DNA of 64,000 nt from Saprospiraceae bacterium (GCA_041392805.1 JAWKLJ010000001.1:4092001-4156000); one strand, 5' to 3'. Numbered from the stretch's first letter, positions 8,725-18,124 are shown. Numbers and translations are program-made. Notes: a model not told the origin generated them from the letters alone.

Positions 8725-9906
8725 TTAGTTCGCAATTTCGGGAAACAAGCCTGGCAAAGATAATTTTCTTTCCGAACTATCGTGTTTGCCAAGGTGTGTC
8801 CGCATCCTTTTGGCAAAAGAAGTCATGGCCTCCCAGTCTTTGACGGGTATTTTAGCTTGGTATGCCGGGTTTTCTTCAAAAGCGGAGATAGGTATAAGCC
8901 GATAGGTGCTTTTTTTGTCTTCTCCTTTCTCTATATAGCGCCAAACAGGAATAAAATGATGTTCACCTAAAAAGGTACTGGCGGTTGAAATCGCCTTTTT
9001 CAAGGTAACTTCCAGCATGAGCCCACCATCCGTATTGGCTTTTTGCTGCCCCGAAATGAAGTTGCCAAGCGAATAGGCGACTAAGCCTGTTTTGGTAGAA
9101 TCCTTGACCAGTTTTCGGGTTTTGACAGGTTGAATAACATGCGGATGGGCCCCAATAACGAGGTCTGCGCCCCATTCAAAAATCTTTTGGGCCAATTCCC
9201 TTTGCTCACTGTTTTCATTCAGCTGGTATTCTTGTCCCCAATGCATAACGACGATGATGGCATCCGGATTTAAGGCCTGGGCCTCTTTCATATCCGCTTC
9301 TATTTGCACCTCATCTATTTCATTAACAATAGTAGGCGCCACGGTAGGCAAGCCATTTGTTCCATAGGTATAGTTGAGAAAAGCCAGTTTAAATGCCCCC
9401 TTATAGACAATTAGTGGATAATAGGCATCGCGGATGTCTTGGTTTTGGAAAGTGCCCGTATGATAAAAGAAGTAATCGTCAAGTGTCAAAATAGTATTAA
9501 TGACGCCCATTTTACCTGCATCATTCGAATGGTTATTGGAGGTCACCAGCACATCGAAGCCTGCATGTCGTAAAGCAAGCGCCAAATCATCCGGGCTGCG
9601 AAATTGAGGATAGCCTTTATAGGGTGGCTTGCCAGGTAGGGTCAATTCCAGGTTGCCAATCGCCAAGTCGGCTGCTTGAATAACGGGTCTGACCCATTCA
9701 AAACAAGGCGTATAATCGTACATCGAATCTTTGACAATTTTAGCAGATTCGATCTGGGAGTCATGCCCCATAATATCGCCAACAAATAACAACTTCAAAC
9801 TGACGGTGTCGGTTGCTTCTTCGCTCTGAGCCAGCAGGAAACCAGATGAAAAAAACAGGTAACAAAAAAGTAAAAGCGCTCGAATGCCTTGGATTGGATT
9901 ATTCAT
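8725..9906 (-). CDS. CapA-family secreted metallophosphatase-like protein
   Basis: 393 aa with a Sec signal (LLLFCYLFFSSGFLLAQ). Contains the PGA_cap/CapA calcineurin-like domain: FVGDIMGHDSQI, AIGNLELTLPG, VTSNNHSNDAG, VMHWGQEYQ and VIGAHPHVIQP supply the expected Asp/His/Asn metal ligands. The founder CapA takes part in poly-gamma-glutamate capsule export, but in Bacteroidota these single genes are widespread and of unknown substrate. It starts 2 bp downstream of the aminotransferase gene, indicating translational coupling. Confidence 0.85.
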   Translation of the reverse strand: MNNPIQGIRALLLFCYLFFSSGFLLAQSEEATDTVSLKLLFVGDIMGHDSQIESAKIVKDSMYDYTPCFEWVRPVIQAADLAIGNLELTLPGKPPYKGYPQFRSPDDLALALRHAGFDVLVTSNNHSNDAGKMGVINTILTLDDYFFYHTGTFQNQDIRDAYYPLIVYKGAFKLAFLNYTYGTNGLPTVAPTIVNEIDEVQIEADMKEAQALNPDAIIVVMHWGQEYQLNENSEQRELAQKIFEWGADLVIGAHPHVIQPVKTRKLVKDSTKTGLVAYSLGNFISGQQKANTDGGLMLEVTLKKAISTASTFLGEHHFIPVWRYIEKGEDKKSTYRLIPISAFEENPAYQAKIPVKDWEAMTSFAKRMRTHLGKHDSSERKLSLPGLFPEIAN

Positions 9907-9908
9907 AG

Positions 9909-11054
9909 TTACAGGATCTTTTTTAATAACTCGCCTGCTTGCGCCAGGGTTTCTTCCGTTTTAGCAAAACAAAGCCGGATGATTCGATCATCTCTGCCAT
10001 CACTGTAAAATACAGATATGGGAATAGCCGCTACCCCAAAATCAGTAGTCAAGCGACGAGCAAAAGCAGTATCCGGCTCCTCGGAAATAGCACTATAGTC
10101 AAAAAGATGAAAATAAGTCCCATCACAATGTAGCGGCTTCAAGCGGCTACCAGCCATAGCAGACAAGAAAAAATTTCGTTTTTGTTCAAAAAAATCAGGC
10201 AAATAGAGGTAGGTGTTTTCATCTTCCAGGTATTTGGCTAAAGCATATTGAATGGGGGTGTTGACACTAAACACATTAAATTGGTGAACCTTCCGGAATT
10301 CAACCATCAAAGGTGCAGGGGCAACACAATAACCTATTCGCCATCCTGTTGTATGAAAGGTCTTGCCAAAGGAATAAACAGCCAGACACCTTTGCCGCAG
10401 TTGCGGAAAGCGAAACACGCTCTGGTGCTCCTCTCCATCATAAATAAGATGTTCATATACTTCATCACTAAGCACCAGAATATTTGTATCCGCCGTCAAT
10501 CGCTCCAAGGCCTCCATGTCTTTTTTTCGCAAAATACTCCCCGTTGGATTATGGGGCGTATTGATAATAATCATCCTGGTTTTAGGGGTTATTAATTGCG
10601 CAAACGCCTCCCAATCGACACCGTAAAATGGCGCCTTTAATTCGTAACTGACAGGGACACCTCCACAAACTTCAATCGAAGGTTTATAAGAATCATAGGC
10701 TGGCTCTAACAAAATGACTTCATCTCCTGGGTGTACAAAGGCGGCAATGGTTGTGAAGAGCCCTTGCGTCGCCCCTGCCGTAATCGTGATTTCCGTATCC
10801 GGATTTGGTTTAAACCCCGTCATCCTGTTTATTTTATCCGAGAGTACTTCCCGTAAAACAGGAACACCCATCATGGGTGCATATTGGTTATATCCATCCT
10901 TCATATACTGGTAAACCAACTCATGGAGCTTGGAGGATGTCGGGAAATTGGGATACCCTTGTGATAGATTGATTGCGCCGTGTTCAGCAGCGAGCGCAGA
11001 CATAATGGTGAAAATCGTGGTGCCTGTATTGGGTAGTTTTGAAGTGAATTGCAT
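9909..11054 (-). CDS. methionine aminotransferase (YbdL-like, class I PLP)
   Basis: 381 aa, cytoplasmic fold-type I aminotransferase. The PLP lysine lies in VYSFGKTFHTTGWRIGY near residue 230; NTPHNPTGS and LSDEVYEHLIY (Asn and Asp/Tyr of the cofactor site) and the C-terminal RLCFAKTEE arginine are present. The sequence N-terminus (FTIMSALAAEHGAINLSQGYPNF) is like the YbdL group, which transaminates methionine and aromatic amino acids. It lies 60 bp downstream of PCD in the same operon. Confidence 0.85.
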   Translation of the reverse strand: MQFTSKLPNTGTTIFTIMSALAAEHGAINLSQGYPNFPTSSKLHELVYQYMKDGYNQYAPMMGVPVLREVLSDKINRMTGFKPNPDTEITITAGATQGLFTTIAAFVHPGDEVILLEPAYDSYKPSIEVCGGVPVSYELKAPFYGVDWEAFAQLITPKTRMIIINTPHNPTGSILRKKDMEALERLTADTNILVLSDEVYEHLIYDGEEHQSVFRFPQLRQRCLAVYSFGKTFHTTGWRIGYCVAPAPLMVEFRKVHQFNVFSVNTPIQYALAKYLEDENTYLYLPDFFEQKRNFFLSAMAGSRLKPLHCDGTYFHLFDYSAISEEPDTAFARRLTTDFGVAAIPISVFYSDGRDDRIIRLCFAKTEETLAQAGELLKKIL

Positions 11055-11114
11055 GCCGAATGGTTTGATATCCGGCCAAATTAAGGAATGTTGGCTAAAT
11101 ATGCTGCATTAGCC

Positions 11115-11366
11115 TTATTTTTCAAATTTATTGTATATTTTATCAATGACCCGGGCCAACACCAGGTCTTTTTCTGTTACTTTATTTCCTGCTTCATGGG
11201 TGCTGAGGTGAATCTCAACGGTATTCCATACATTTGACCAGTTGGGGTGATGGTTCATCTTTTCTGCCTGGAGGGCGACCTCCGTCATAAAGCCAAAGGC
11301 TTCGGTGAAATCCCTAAAGGTATAAGCGGCGCTCAATTGGTTATTTTCTTCTTTCCAGCGTGACAT
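11115..11366 (-). CDS. pterin-4a-carbinolamine dehydratase
   Basis: 83 aa, slightly shorter than the ~100 aa norm but complete at the core. It dehydrates 4a-hydroxytetrahydropterin during recycling of the aromatic amino acid hydroxylase cofactor. The signature KMNHHPNWSNVWNTVEI with the paired histidines and the later STHEAGNKVTEKDLVLA (active-site His and Asp) are clear. It heads the operon that ends in DHFR, and starts divergently from the LuxR gene across a 232-bp spacer. Confidence 0.92.
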   Translation of the reverse strand: MSRWKEENNQLSAAYTFRDFTEAFGFMTEVALQAEKMNHHPNWSNVWNTVEIHLSTHEAGNKVTEKDLVLARVIDKIYNKFEK

Positions 11367-11470
11367 AATATGGAAGGGTTTTGGATGAGGATAGTCTTAT
11401 TACTACCAGATATTTAAAAAACTAATGCGATATACAATATTAGATAAATTTCATCAGACTTTCCAGCCTT

Positions 11471-11542
11471 TTTTCAACGTGGTCAGAAGGGAGAAGGACA
11501 AGTCAAGATGGATATTTTATTTGGAACTAATTCCTAAATCGC
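11471..11542 (-). repeat. dispersed repeat, copy 3
   Basis: Reverse-strand copy of a repeat also present at 35942-35990 and 59908-59972. Ungapped comparison by eye gives 57 of 65 identical positions with the 59.9-kb copy (over 11471-11535) and 45 of 49 with the 35.9-kb copy (over 11494-11542). The shared core is CAAGTCAAGATG followed by an AT-rich stretch and TATTTGGAACT. It lies in the PCD/LuxR intergenic region and shows no coding sense common to all copies. Confidence 0.75.
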
Positions 11543-11598
11543 TCAGATCTAAAAGTTAGAAGCTAGAAAATTCAAACAAGAGCTTTAACTTTAGGCAC

Positions 11599-12045
11599 AT
11601 GAATCGTACTGTTATCTTATACGGTTTAGCCTTGGCATTATTGACAGCTATGCTGAAGTCGATTGAATATCGCTACATGTTACGCGATTTTTCAACGGAG
11701 TTTTATGTGGGTATGGTTGCGCTTTTGTTTACCGGCCTGGGCTTATGGGTTGGTCTAAAATGGAAACAATCCAGGGAAAAGACGCCTCTTTACCCAAAAA
11801 CAAGTACGGACCTTCCTAAGGTCAATATCCACGCTGAACAATTAGCCCAAATTGGCCTTAGCCAGCGAGAATTCGAAGTCTTGCAATTAATGGCAACAGG
11901 CTGCAGCAATCAAGAAATTGCAGACCGACTATTCATTTCTCTAAATACCGTCAAAACCCACTCTTCCAATTTATTTGCCAAACTGGGTGTCAAACGACGT
12001 ACTCAGGCGGTGCAAAAGGCCAAAGAGCTGCAACTATTATCATAG
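11599..12045 (+). CDS. membrane-anchored LuxR-type HTH regulator
   Basis: 148 aa. Two membrane segments (about 5-20 and 37-55) precede a cytoplasmic LuxR/GerE helix-turn-helix at about 85-145: LSQREFEVLQLMATGCSNQEIADRLFIS, then LNTVKTHSSNLFAKLGVKRR. There is no receiver domain. Such short membrane LuxR proteins are typically encoded directly before DUF4199 genes in Bacteroidota, as here (next start at 12162), suggesting that the DUF4199 protein or the membrane state controls the regulator. Confidence 0.85.
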   Translation: MNRTVILYGLALALLTAMLKSIEYRYMLRDFSTEFYVGMVALLFTGLGLWVGLKWKQSREKTPLYPKTSTDLPKVNIHAEQLAQIGLSQREFEVLQLMATGCSNQEIADRLFISLNTVKTHSSNLFAKLGVKRRTQAVQKAKELQLLS

Positions 12046-12161
12046 TACTTTGGGGTGATTTTATTCCATTCATCCTTAATTGGTACTTTCAGGTGATGCG
12101 GGCTACCTTAATCCCTTATACTTTTGATGTCATCTTTAAATCTGATCAAAAACCAAAAAAT

Positions 12162-12701
12162 ATGAAAAAGATTGTACTACGCTATGGCCTGATTGCAGGG
12201 GCAATCATTGTGCTTTTAATGACCATTTCCATGAGTTTGATGGGCAAATCACTCCATTTTAAAATGGGAGAAGTATTCGGGTATGCCTCGATGATTATTG
12301 CGCTGTCAACCATTTTCTTAGGCATCCGGAAATACCGGGATGAGGAGTTGGGAGGGTTTATTTCTTTTGGGAAAGCCTTTCAAGTAGGATTGTTCATAAC
12401 CTTAGTCGCATCTGCTTTATATGTGGCCGGCTGGATGATTTATTCTGCTACACCTACAGGACAGGAATTTATGACCAGTTACCTGGATTATTCCATGGAG
12501 CAACTCCGCCAAAGTGGTGCCTCCGAAGCGGAAGTCAACCAAAAAATAGCTGAAATGGAATCGTTTATGGAAATGTACAAGAATCCTATCGTAAAAATAG
12601 GCATAACATTTTTAGAAATTTTTCCAGTGGGCCTTATCATTTCTCTCATTGCTGCAGCTTTATTGCGGAAATCCGAAACCAATCCTTCGTTGGCATCATA
12701 A
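12162..12701 (+). CDS. DUF4199 family membrane protein
   Basis: 179 aa. Start set at the ATG at 12162 (MKKIVLRYGLIAGAIIVLLM); the frame extends upstream to a GTG at 12093 but that adds non-conserved residues. Four membrane helices, with the DUF4199 hallmark MIIALSTIFLGIRKYRDEELGGFISFGKAFQVGLFIT split by a short cytoplasmic loop. Function unknown; the conserved partnership with the upstream LuxR-type gene points to a joint regulatory module. Confidence 0.85.
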   Translation: MKKIVLRYGLIAGAIIVLLMTISMSLMGKSLHFKMGEVFGYASMIIALSTIFLGIRKYRDEELGGFISFGKAFQVGLFITLVASALYVAGWMIYSATPTGQEFMTSYLDYSMEQLRQSGASEAEVNQKIAEMESFMEMYKNPIVKIGITFLEIFPVGLIISLIAAALLRKSETNPSLAS

Positions 12702-12776
12702 ATTCTGACTGTTATCTGAGTTACTGAAGTCGTAAAGACTTTCAGTAGCTCTTCCTATCTTTGGAGCAAAAAAACA

Positions 12777-13499
12777 ATGACCCTCCTTTTTCGAACTGCC
12801 AGTTTCCTACTCTTTTTAGGCCTATTTGGTCAATGTCAATCTGGGGCAACTGAGGAAAACAAAACAACTGAACAAGTTTTGGTTGATACGGTAAAACAAA
12901 CCCTTACTGCAGTGCCCTTTTCACCGCCACCTCCTCCACGTCTCCCCGATTATGACACTACCCAATGGACAGATATCAGCTTCCTGGATACCAGTATTAT
13001 CCTCGATCTCCGCTATGCCACTACCAATAATTTTGTGGAAGAACAAATGTATGATTGCCCTCGTTGTTTCCTTCGCCCAGAGGCTGCACGCAGCATTGCC
13101 CGTATCCATCAACAATTACAGCAAGAAGGATTGGGCCTAAAAATGTTTGATTGCTATCGCCCCCGGCCGATCCAGTGGAAACTTTGGAATAAAGTGCCGG
13201 ATAAACGTTATGTATCCGATCCTCGCAAAGGCTCCATGCACAACAGGGGGGCTGCCGTGGACTTAACCCTGGTTGATGTCAATGGACAACAATTGGACAT
13301 GGGTACAACCTATGATTTTTTTGGCCCCGAAGCCTGGAGCACCTATACAGACCTTCCTGATAGCGTTTTGGCCCATCGATTAAAGTTAAAAGAAATAATG
13401 GAAGCGGAAGGTTTTAAAGGCATTCGGACAGAATGGTGGCATTTCTCCTTTCCAGGAAAAGGATTTGCCCTCTCTGATATGTTATGGAACTGTGAATAA
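12777..13499 (+). CDS. VanX-like D-alanyl-D-alanine dipeptidase, putative lipoprotein (M15D)
   Basis: 240 aa. Signal with a lipobox-like LFGQC (Cys20), so probably anchored in the periplasm. M15D zinc peptidase motifs are complete: Arg128 in DCYRPRP, His155 and Asp162 in SMHNRGAAVDL, and Glu219/His222 in TEWWHF. Family members cleave D-Ala-D-Ala or related dipeptides; outside vancomycin-resistance operons they serve cell-wall recycling. No vanHA genes are nearby, so a resistance role is not indicated. A TATCTTTG box at 12756-12763 lies directly upstream. Confidence 0.88.
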   Translation: MTLLFRTASFLLFLGLFGQCQSGATEENKTTEQVLVDTVKQTLTAVPFSPPPPPRLPDYDTTQWTDISFLDTSIILDLRYATTNNFVEEQMYDCPRCFLRPEAARSIARIHQQLQQEGLGLKMFDCYRPRPIQWKLWNKVPDKRYVSDPRKGSMHNRGAAVDLTLVDVNGQQLDMGTTYDFFGPEAWSTYTDLPDSVLAHRLKLKEIMEAEGFKGIRTEWWHFSFPGKGFALSDMLWNCE

Positions 13500-13619
13500 T
13501 GCTCGAAAATGCTGCCAAAAGACCAAAGATCGAAACAAAGGTCATATTTGGACGTTTCTTGATTTGAGATTAACCAAAGTTTTTTAGAAATTGCGGGTTC
13601 AATTCATAAAAAGTAAAAT

Positions 13620-14585
13620 ATGCAGCAATATAAATCGGATGTAGAGGCATTAGATGCATTGGCTCAGGCTTATCGCGATCTTAAACAAGAAATTGCCAAA
13701 GTCATTGTAGGACAGGATGAAGTTGTAAAATCCGTAATTATTTCTTTGTTTGGTAACGGACATAGCCTATTGGTTGGTGTACCCGGATTGGCGAAAACAC
13801 TTTTGGTAAGTACCATTTCAGAAGTACTTGACCTTGAATTTAAACGAATTCAATTTACGCCTGATTTGATGCCTTCAGACATTACAGGTTCAGAGATTTT
13901 GGATGAAGATCGTCACTTTAAATTCAATAGAGGCCCCTTGTTCGCCAATATTCTTTTAGCAGATGAGATCAACAGAACGCCTCCTAAAACACAGGCAGCT
14001 TTGTTGGAAGCCATGCAGGAACGTTCGGTTACGGTTAGTGGCGAACGACATTTACTCCCTTCACCCTTTTTTGTTTTAGCAACCCAAAACCCTATTGAAC
14101 AAGAAGGTACTTATCCGTTACCTGAGGCTCAGCTCGACCGTTTCATGTTCAATATTCCACTCGATTATCCGTCTTACGATGAGGAAATTGCTGTTGTGAA
14201 AAGTACGACGGCTGTTCAAGACTATAAATTGAACCATGTACTGACCGGTGATCAAATCATGTATTTCCAAAAATTAGTCCGCAAAATCCCAATTGCCGAT
14301 AATGTATTGGAATATGCCGTTTCGCTGGTAAGCAAAACACGCCCTCAGACCGACCGTGCAACAAAACACGTCAATGAATATATCTCTTGGGGAGCAGGCC
14401 CTCGTGCCTCCCAATACCTTGTCTTAGGTGCAAAATGCCACGCTGCAATCAGAGGCAAATACTCTCCTGATATCGAAGATGTGCAAGCCATTGCCAATTA
14501 TGTATTGCGCCACCGTATTGTCCGCAATTATAAAGCAGAGGCCGAGGGTATCAGCGAAGAACAAATCATTCAAGGCTTGTTTTAG
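13620..14585 (+). CDS. MoxR-family AAA+ ATPase
   Basis: 321 aa. Walker A GVPGLAKT (about residue 53), Walker B LLADEINR, sensor residues in FVLATQNPIEQEGTYPLPEAQLDRF, and the C-terminal lid domain (HRIVRNYKAEAEG) are all present. MoxR ATPases act as chaperones that activate metal- or VWA-domain proteins and are usually followed by DUF58 and VWA genes. Here the next gene is an Nramp-family transporter, so this is an orphan copy with its client elsewhere. Confidence 0.92.
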   Translation: MQQYKSDVEALDALAQAYRDLKQEIAKVIVGQDEVVKSVIISLFGNGHSLLVGVPGLAKTLLVSTISEVLDLEFKRIQFTPDLMPSDITGSEILDEDRHFKFNRGPLFANILLADEINRTPPKTQAALLEAMQERSVTVSGERHLLPSPFFVLATQNPIEQEGTYPLPEAQLDRFMFNIPLDYPSYDEEIAVVKSTTAVQDYKLNHVLTGDQIMYFQKLVRKIPIADNVLEYAVSLVSKTRPQTDRATKHVNEYISWGAGPRASQYLVLGAKCHAAIRGKYSPDIEDVQAIANYVLRHRIVRNYKAEAEGISEEQIIQGLF

Positions 14586-14710
14586 GAACGAGGCTGACAT
14601 AAAAAAGGCAGCACAAAGGAAATAGGGCATAAATTGGGAGGAAGTTACAACTGGTAAATTAATTTTTTCATTGTACCTTCCCTGATCCTTTATCCCTTAT
14701 ACCTTACAAC

Positions 14711-16009
14711 ATGCCAAACGATTCTTCCATCCGCCAAAGACTCCTTAGCGTTTTATTTTGGTCAATCATTGCAGCGGCATTCATTGGCCCAGGCACGGTA
14801 ACTACTGCCGCGAAAGCCGGAGCAACGCTTCAGATGGGTTTGCTTTGGGCCTTGTTGTTCTCTATCCTTGCTACCATCGTTTTGCAAGAAGCTGCCGCCA
14901 GGATCACCATTGCCTCAGGGAAGAACCTCGGCGAAATCCTGGCCGCCAAATATGGTACCAATGATCGAAGCCGTCTCAGATTGCTCTTGTTTTTAGCTGT
15001 GGCCTTTGGTTGTGCTGCTTACCAGGCGGGAAATATGCTGGGTGCCCTAGGCGGGATAGCGCTTTTTGCCGATTGGCCGCAATGGCTGATGACTTTAATA
15101 TTGGCCTTGATCTGTGGCGCCTTTTTATGGTCGGGAAATTATCAACGCATTGCCAATTTATTAGGCGTGGTGGTGGCGTTGATGGGTTTGGCTTTTTTGT
15201 TGGCCGCCTTTCGCGCTGATTTGTCATCGGGCGCCTGGGACCGTGCCCTGATCCCAGAAGTAACAAATGCTAATGCTTTATTGATTATCGGTTTGATTGG
15301 AACAACGATCGTTCCTTATAACCTCTTTTTGGGTTCCGGCATTAGCAAGGGACAGGCGATGAATGATATGCGCTGGGGCTTGTTTTTTGCTGTTTTAATC
15401 GGCGGAATTATTTCTATTGCTATCATGGTGGTGGGCACGCAAGTGCAGGGAGCCTTCAGTTTTGAGGCGATCTCAGCGGCCATGTCAAATAAGATGGGAA
15501 AGCATGGTGCTATTATTTTTGGTATTGGCCTTTTTGCGGCAGGAATGAGTTCTTCGATTACCAGTCCTTTGGCAGCGGCCGTTACGGCGCAAAGCCTCTT
15601 TGACTGGAGCCCGACCTCTCGCCAATTCCGCTTGGTTTGGATAACGGTGCTAAGTGTTGGCCTGCTTTTTGGGCTATTGGAAGTCAAACCGATCCCCGCT
15701 ATCATCATAGCCCAGGCGATTAATGGTGTGTTACTACCTATTGTGGCTATCTTTTTATTGCTGAGTGTCAACGATCGGCAATTATTGCCGGCAACTTTTG
15801 CCAATGGGATCGCTGCCAATTTACTCACCTTGCTCATCGTCGGGATCACCTGCTTTTTAGGCCTTCATAATGTCTGGAAAGCCCTGGAGAAGGTATTTCC
15901 GGTCATGGCAACTTGGCAAGATTTAAGTTTTTGGGTAAATGGCTTATTAAGTATGCTAATCTTAGCTTGGTTGAGTTTTACCGTTCTTAAAAATCATGCG
16001 CAAGGATAA
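14711..16009 (+). CDS. Nramp-family transporter with non-canonical metal-site motifs
   Basis: 432 aa, about eleven membrane helices and the overall SLC11/Nramp pattern. The canonical TM1 metal-binding DPGN is GPGT here (AAFIGPGTVTTAAKAG), and the TM6 A-M-P-H motif is replaced by TTIVPYNLF. The Asp, Asn and Met that coordinate Mn/Fe in characterised Nramps are therefore all absent. Substrate specificity cannot be assumed; a different ion or an uncoupled role is possible. The 3' end overlaps the convergent gene by 23 bp. Poor fit to the neighbouring MoxR gene in function. Confidence 0.8.
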   Translation: MPNDSSIRQRLLSVLFWSIIAAAFIGPGTVTTAAKAGATLQMGLLWALLFSILATIVLQEAAARITIASGKNLGEILAAKYGTNDRSRLRLLLFLAVAFGCAAYQAGNMLGALGGIALFADWPQWLMTLILALICGAFLWSGNYQRIANLLGVVVALMGLAFLLAAFRADLSSGAWDRALIPEVTNANALLIIGLIGTTIVPYNLFLGSGISKGQAMNDMRWGLFFAVLIGGIISIAIMVVGTQVQGAFSFEAISAAMSNKMGKHGAIIFGIGLFAAGMSSSITSPLAAAVTAQSLFDWSPTSRQFRLVWITVLSVGLLFGLLEVKPIPAIIIAQAINGVLLPIVAIFLLLSVNDRQLLPATFANGIAANLLTLLIVGITCFLGLHNVWKALEKVFPVMATWQDLSFWVNGLLSMLILAWLSFTVLKNHAQG

Positions 16010-17279
16010 AGGAAAGGCTGTAAACCCTGGCCGCAAGATTAACATCTGCTGAAAACCCATCGCTTAAGCTATAACAAAATGCAGCCCTAAAAGCCCCCAT
16101 CGTTTTCCCTACGCCTCCAAAAATACCTGCACTTATTGGTCGAGTGGCTGAAATAACGGCAAAAGTAGATTCACTGGTTACGCCAGCTTTAGTCTCTTGC
16201 AAAAACAACTCATTCGTTGAAAGCTTAGGTACTGAAAGAGAGAGCCCCATAAATAAATAGGGTGCATTCTTTTTCACGGAGAGCTTATAGTTTGTTGTGA
16301 AATTTAAAAAAGTGGTGTATCCACTAATAGTAGCTGGCCCAGCGATTGTAATTTCTTCCATTTGATTTTGCAAAAATAGGTCACCTGAGAAATGAAAAAA
16401 CTGCAATCCGAGGGTTGCGGCAAGGCTAATACTATTATTTGTCCTTGGAACCACCATTCCAAGACCAACGCCAAATTGGGGCTTTATCGAAGCTTTAAAG
16501 TCTATTGAACTGAGGCTATTATTTGTTCCAAAATCCTCAAATCGTAAGTGTTGATAATCAAGTCCGGCAAAAATGTAAAAATTACTTTTTGTACTTTCTT
16601 CTTTATATTGAAAATTTTCTACTTGATCGGGTTGGCAGCTATTATACTTATTTATTATCTGGGTCAAGTCTTTTTGCCTATATTTTAAATCCACCAAATC
16701 TGATGAGACGATTTGGTCACAGTCGTTAATTAATTGCCCCAATTGGGTTTTGTATTTTGTCGATGATACGATAGTTGTCGAATATACATCGACAAGAAAA
16801 CTATTGTTGATCAATGTAACTAATTCCGCATTCTTTCGGATGACAAACTGTGTTTTTGACCAACCATCATTGAAATAATAAAGGTTAATTGAACCATAAA
16901 TAAGAACTTTGAGAAGAGCCGTGTCTTTTGTTAATTTCGGTTCTCGAGAGGGGGTTAATTCCGCTAATGCCGTCGGAGAAATATCCTTATCGAAGATTAC
17001 TTTCTCGTAAACCTCTAATGCTTCATCTTTCCGTGTTACTTCAAATTTTTTAATGTCATTTTCCTTGAGTATGTGTATGCTATCGCCTCGCTGAATCGTT
17101 ATCTTCGTCGGACTGTTTTCCCAATTTAAGTATTTGATGTTACAGTTAATGGTCTCTCCATTTTCCAAAGTCACCTTACCTGGTAAATATAATCCCTGGC
17201 CAGAAGCAGAGGGTAGAAGGCTTAAAAACAGGCTTGAGCATAGCAAAATTGCTATAACAGATAGAATGGTTGGTTTCAT
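15987..17279 (-). CDS. secreted hypothetical protein with beta-barrel-like C-terminus
   Basis: 430 aa; start placed at 17279 where a Sec signal begins (MKPTILSVIAILLCSSLFLS). The N-terminal third (GKVTLENGETINCNIKYLNW and on) resembles small beta-rich modules found in Bacteroidota envelope proteins. The C-terminal half alternates short hydrophobic strands and ends in an aromatic-rich tail (RVYSLSFILAHDF), as in outer-membrane barrels. No specific family recognised. Overlaps the convergent Nramp gene by 23 bp. Confidence 0.65.
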   Translation of the reverse strand: MKPTILSVIAILLCSSLFLSLLPSASGQGLYLPGKVTLENGETINCNIKYLNWENSPTKITIQRGDSIHILKENDIKKFEVTRKDEALEVYEKVIFDKDISPTALAELTPSREPKLTKDTALLKVLIYGSINLYYFNDGWSKTQFVIRKNAELVTLINNSFLVDVYSTTIVSSTKYKTQLGQLINDCDQIVSSDLVDLKYRQKDLTQIINKYNSCQPDQVENFQYKEESTKSNFYIFAGLDYQHLRFEDFGTNNSLSSIDFKASIKPQFGVGLGMVVPRTNNSISLAATLGLQFFHFSGDLFLQNQMEEITIAGPATISGYTTFLNFTTNYKLSVKKNAPYLFMGLSLSVPKLSTNELFLQETKAGVTSESTFAVISATRPISAGIFGGVGKTMGAFRAAFCYSLSDGFSADVNLAARVYSLSFILAHDF

Positions 17280-17391
17280 AAATTCCAATTTTAAATGAGC
17301 ATTTAGCACGTAAAATAAACTATTTGCTGTATAAAAGCAAGTGCTTCACCAAAGGGAGGTAATTGAGTAATAAATAATTTAATAATCAAGG

Positions 17392-17410
17392 ACCATCAGC
17401 GCCTGATGGT
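17392..17410 (-). terminator. short hairpin downstream of the glycosylase gene
   Basis: ACCATCAG (17392-17399) and CTGATGGT (17403-17410) form a perfect 8-bp stem with a 3-nt loop, 25 bp past the stop of the minus-strand glycosylase gene. The following minus-strand sequence is AT-rich without a clean U-run, so termination is likely but not certain. Confidence 0.5.
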
Positions 17411-17434
17411 TATGGTACCTACCTAAAATCCATT

Positions 17435-18124
17435 TTACCCCAAACACAATCTTTCCGCTTCGGCAAAAGCATCCAGGTATACCTGCACAAACTCTTCCAT
17501 TCGTTTAAGTCGGTATTGCATAACCCATCGTGGGTGAGGCACCGGCAGGATGTGGTCAAAAAAATGGTGCTGCTGGTTTATTTTTTGGAAATACTTAAAA
17601 TTGGCGCCTTGCCCCATGCAGATCGCTACCCTATTTGTCGTTCCGAAAGCTTTTTGCTCCTTGATATTGTTGATAATATGCGGTTCAACGGCTTTTTCCA
17701 ACTGCTTGTCATCATAATAATTGTAGTTTTTCCCTTCCTTTGTGAATCCTAGCGGACAAAGAGAGGTAATATAATACTGCTGATAAAAAGCGGCTGGCCC
17801 GCCATACGCCTGGATATATTCATAGACAAAGATGGAAGAAAGTTCTGCTTTTTTCTGAAAATCATTAGGTATTCCACAAACCTCCGCCAAACGGATAGGG
17901 TCGGTAAAGGGAACCCCCGTAATGCCGGCACCAAAACGCCCCGGATTGATGCCAAAAATAAAAATACGAGGCGCTTTGTCGTTATAATACTGTAAGTAAA
18001 AGCGAGATAAAGCGTTCATGGTAGCCGTTTCCTCATATGGAAAAAGCAAGGCTACTGGCGAAGGGAGCTGCCAATCAGGGCGCAACGCAGTGGTAAACTT
18101 GACAACTTGCTGTCCAAATGTCAT
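17435..18124 (-). CDS. SMUG2-like uracil-DNA glycosylase family protein (DUF4918)
   Basis: 229 aa; start chosen at 18124 (MTFGQQVVKF) because the upstream extension to 18277 is unlike the family. Uracil-glycosylase superfamily motif A is IFGINPGRFGAGITGVPFTD (about 75-95) and the second active-site motif is LPVPHPRWVMQYR (about 195). These enzymes excise damaged bases such as uracil from DNA. It reads divergently from the DUF4175 gene across 224 bp. Confidence 0.82.
   Translation of the reverse strand: MTFGQQVVKFTTALRPDWQLPSPVALLFPYEETATMNALSRFYLQYYNDKAPRIFIFGINPGRFGAGITGVPFTDPIRLAEVCGIPNDFQKKAELSSIFVYEYIQAYGGPAAFYQQYYITSLCPLGFTKEGKNYNYYDDKQLEKAVEPHIINNIKEQKAFGTTNRVAICMGQGANFKYFQKINQQHHFFDHILPVPHPRWVMQYRLKRMEEFVQVYLDAFAEAERLCLG

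Noticed and set aside
12777..13499. Vancomycin-resistance VanX
   Set aside because: Motifs fit the M15D family, but no vanH, vanA, vanR or vanS genes are near; a cell-wall recycling dipeptidase is the more modest call.
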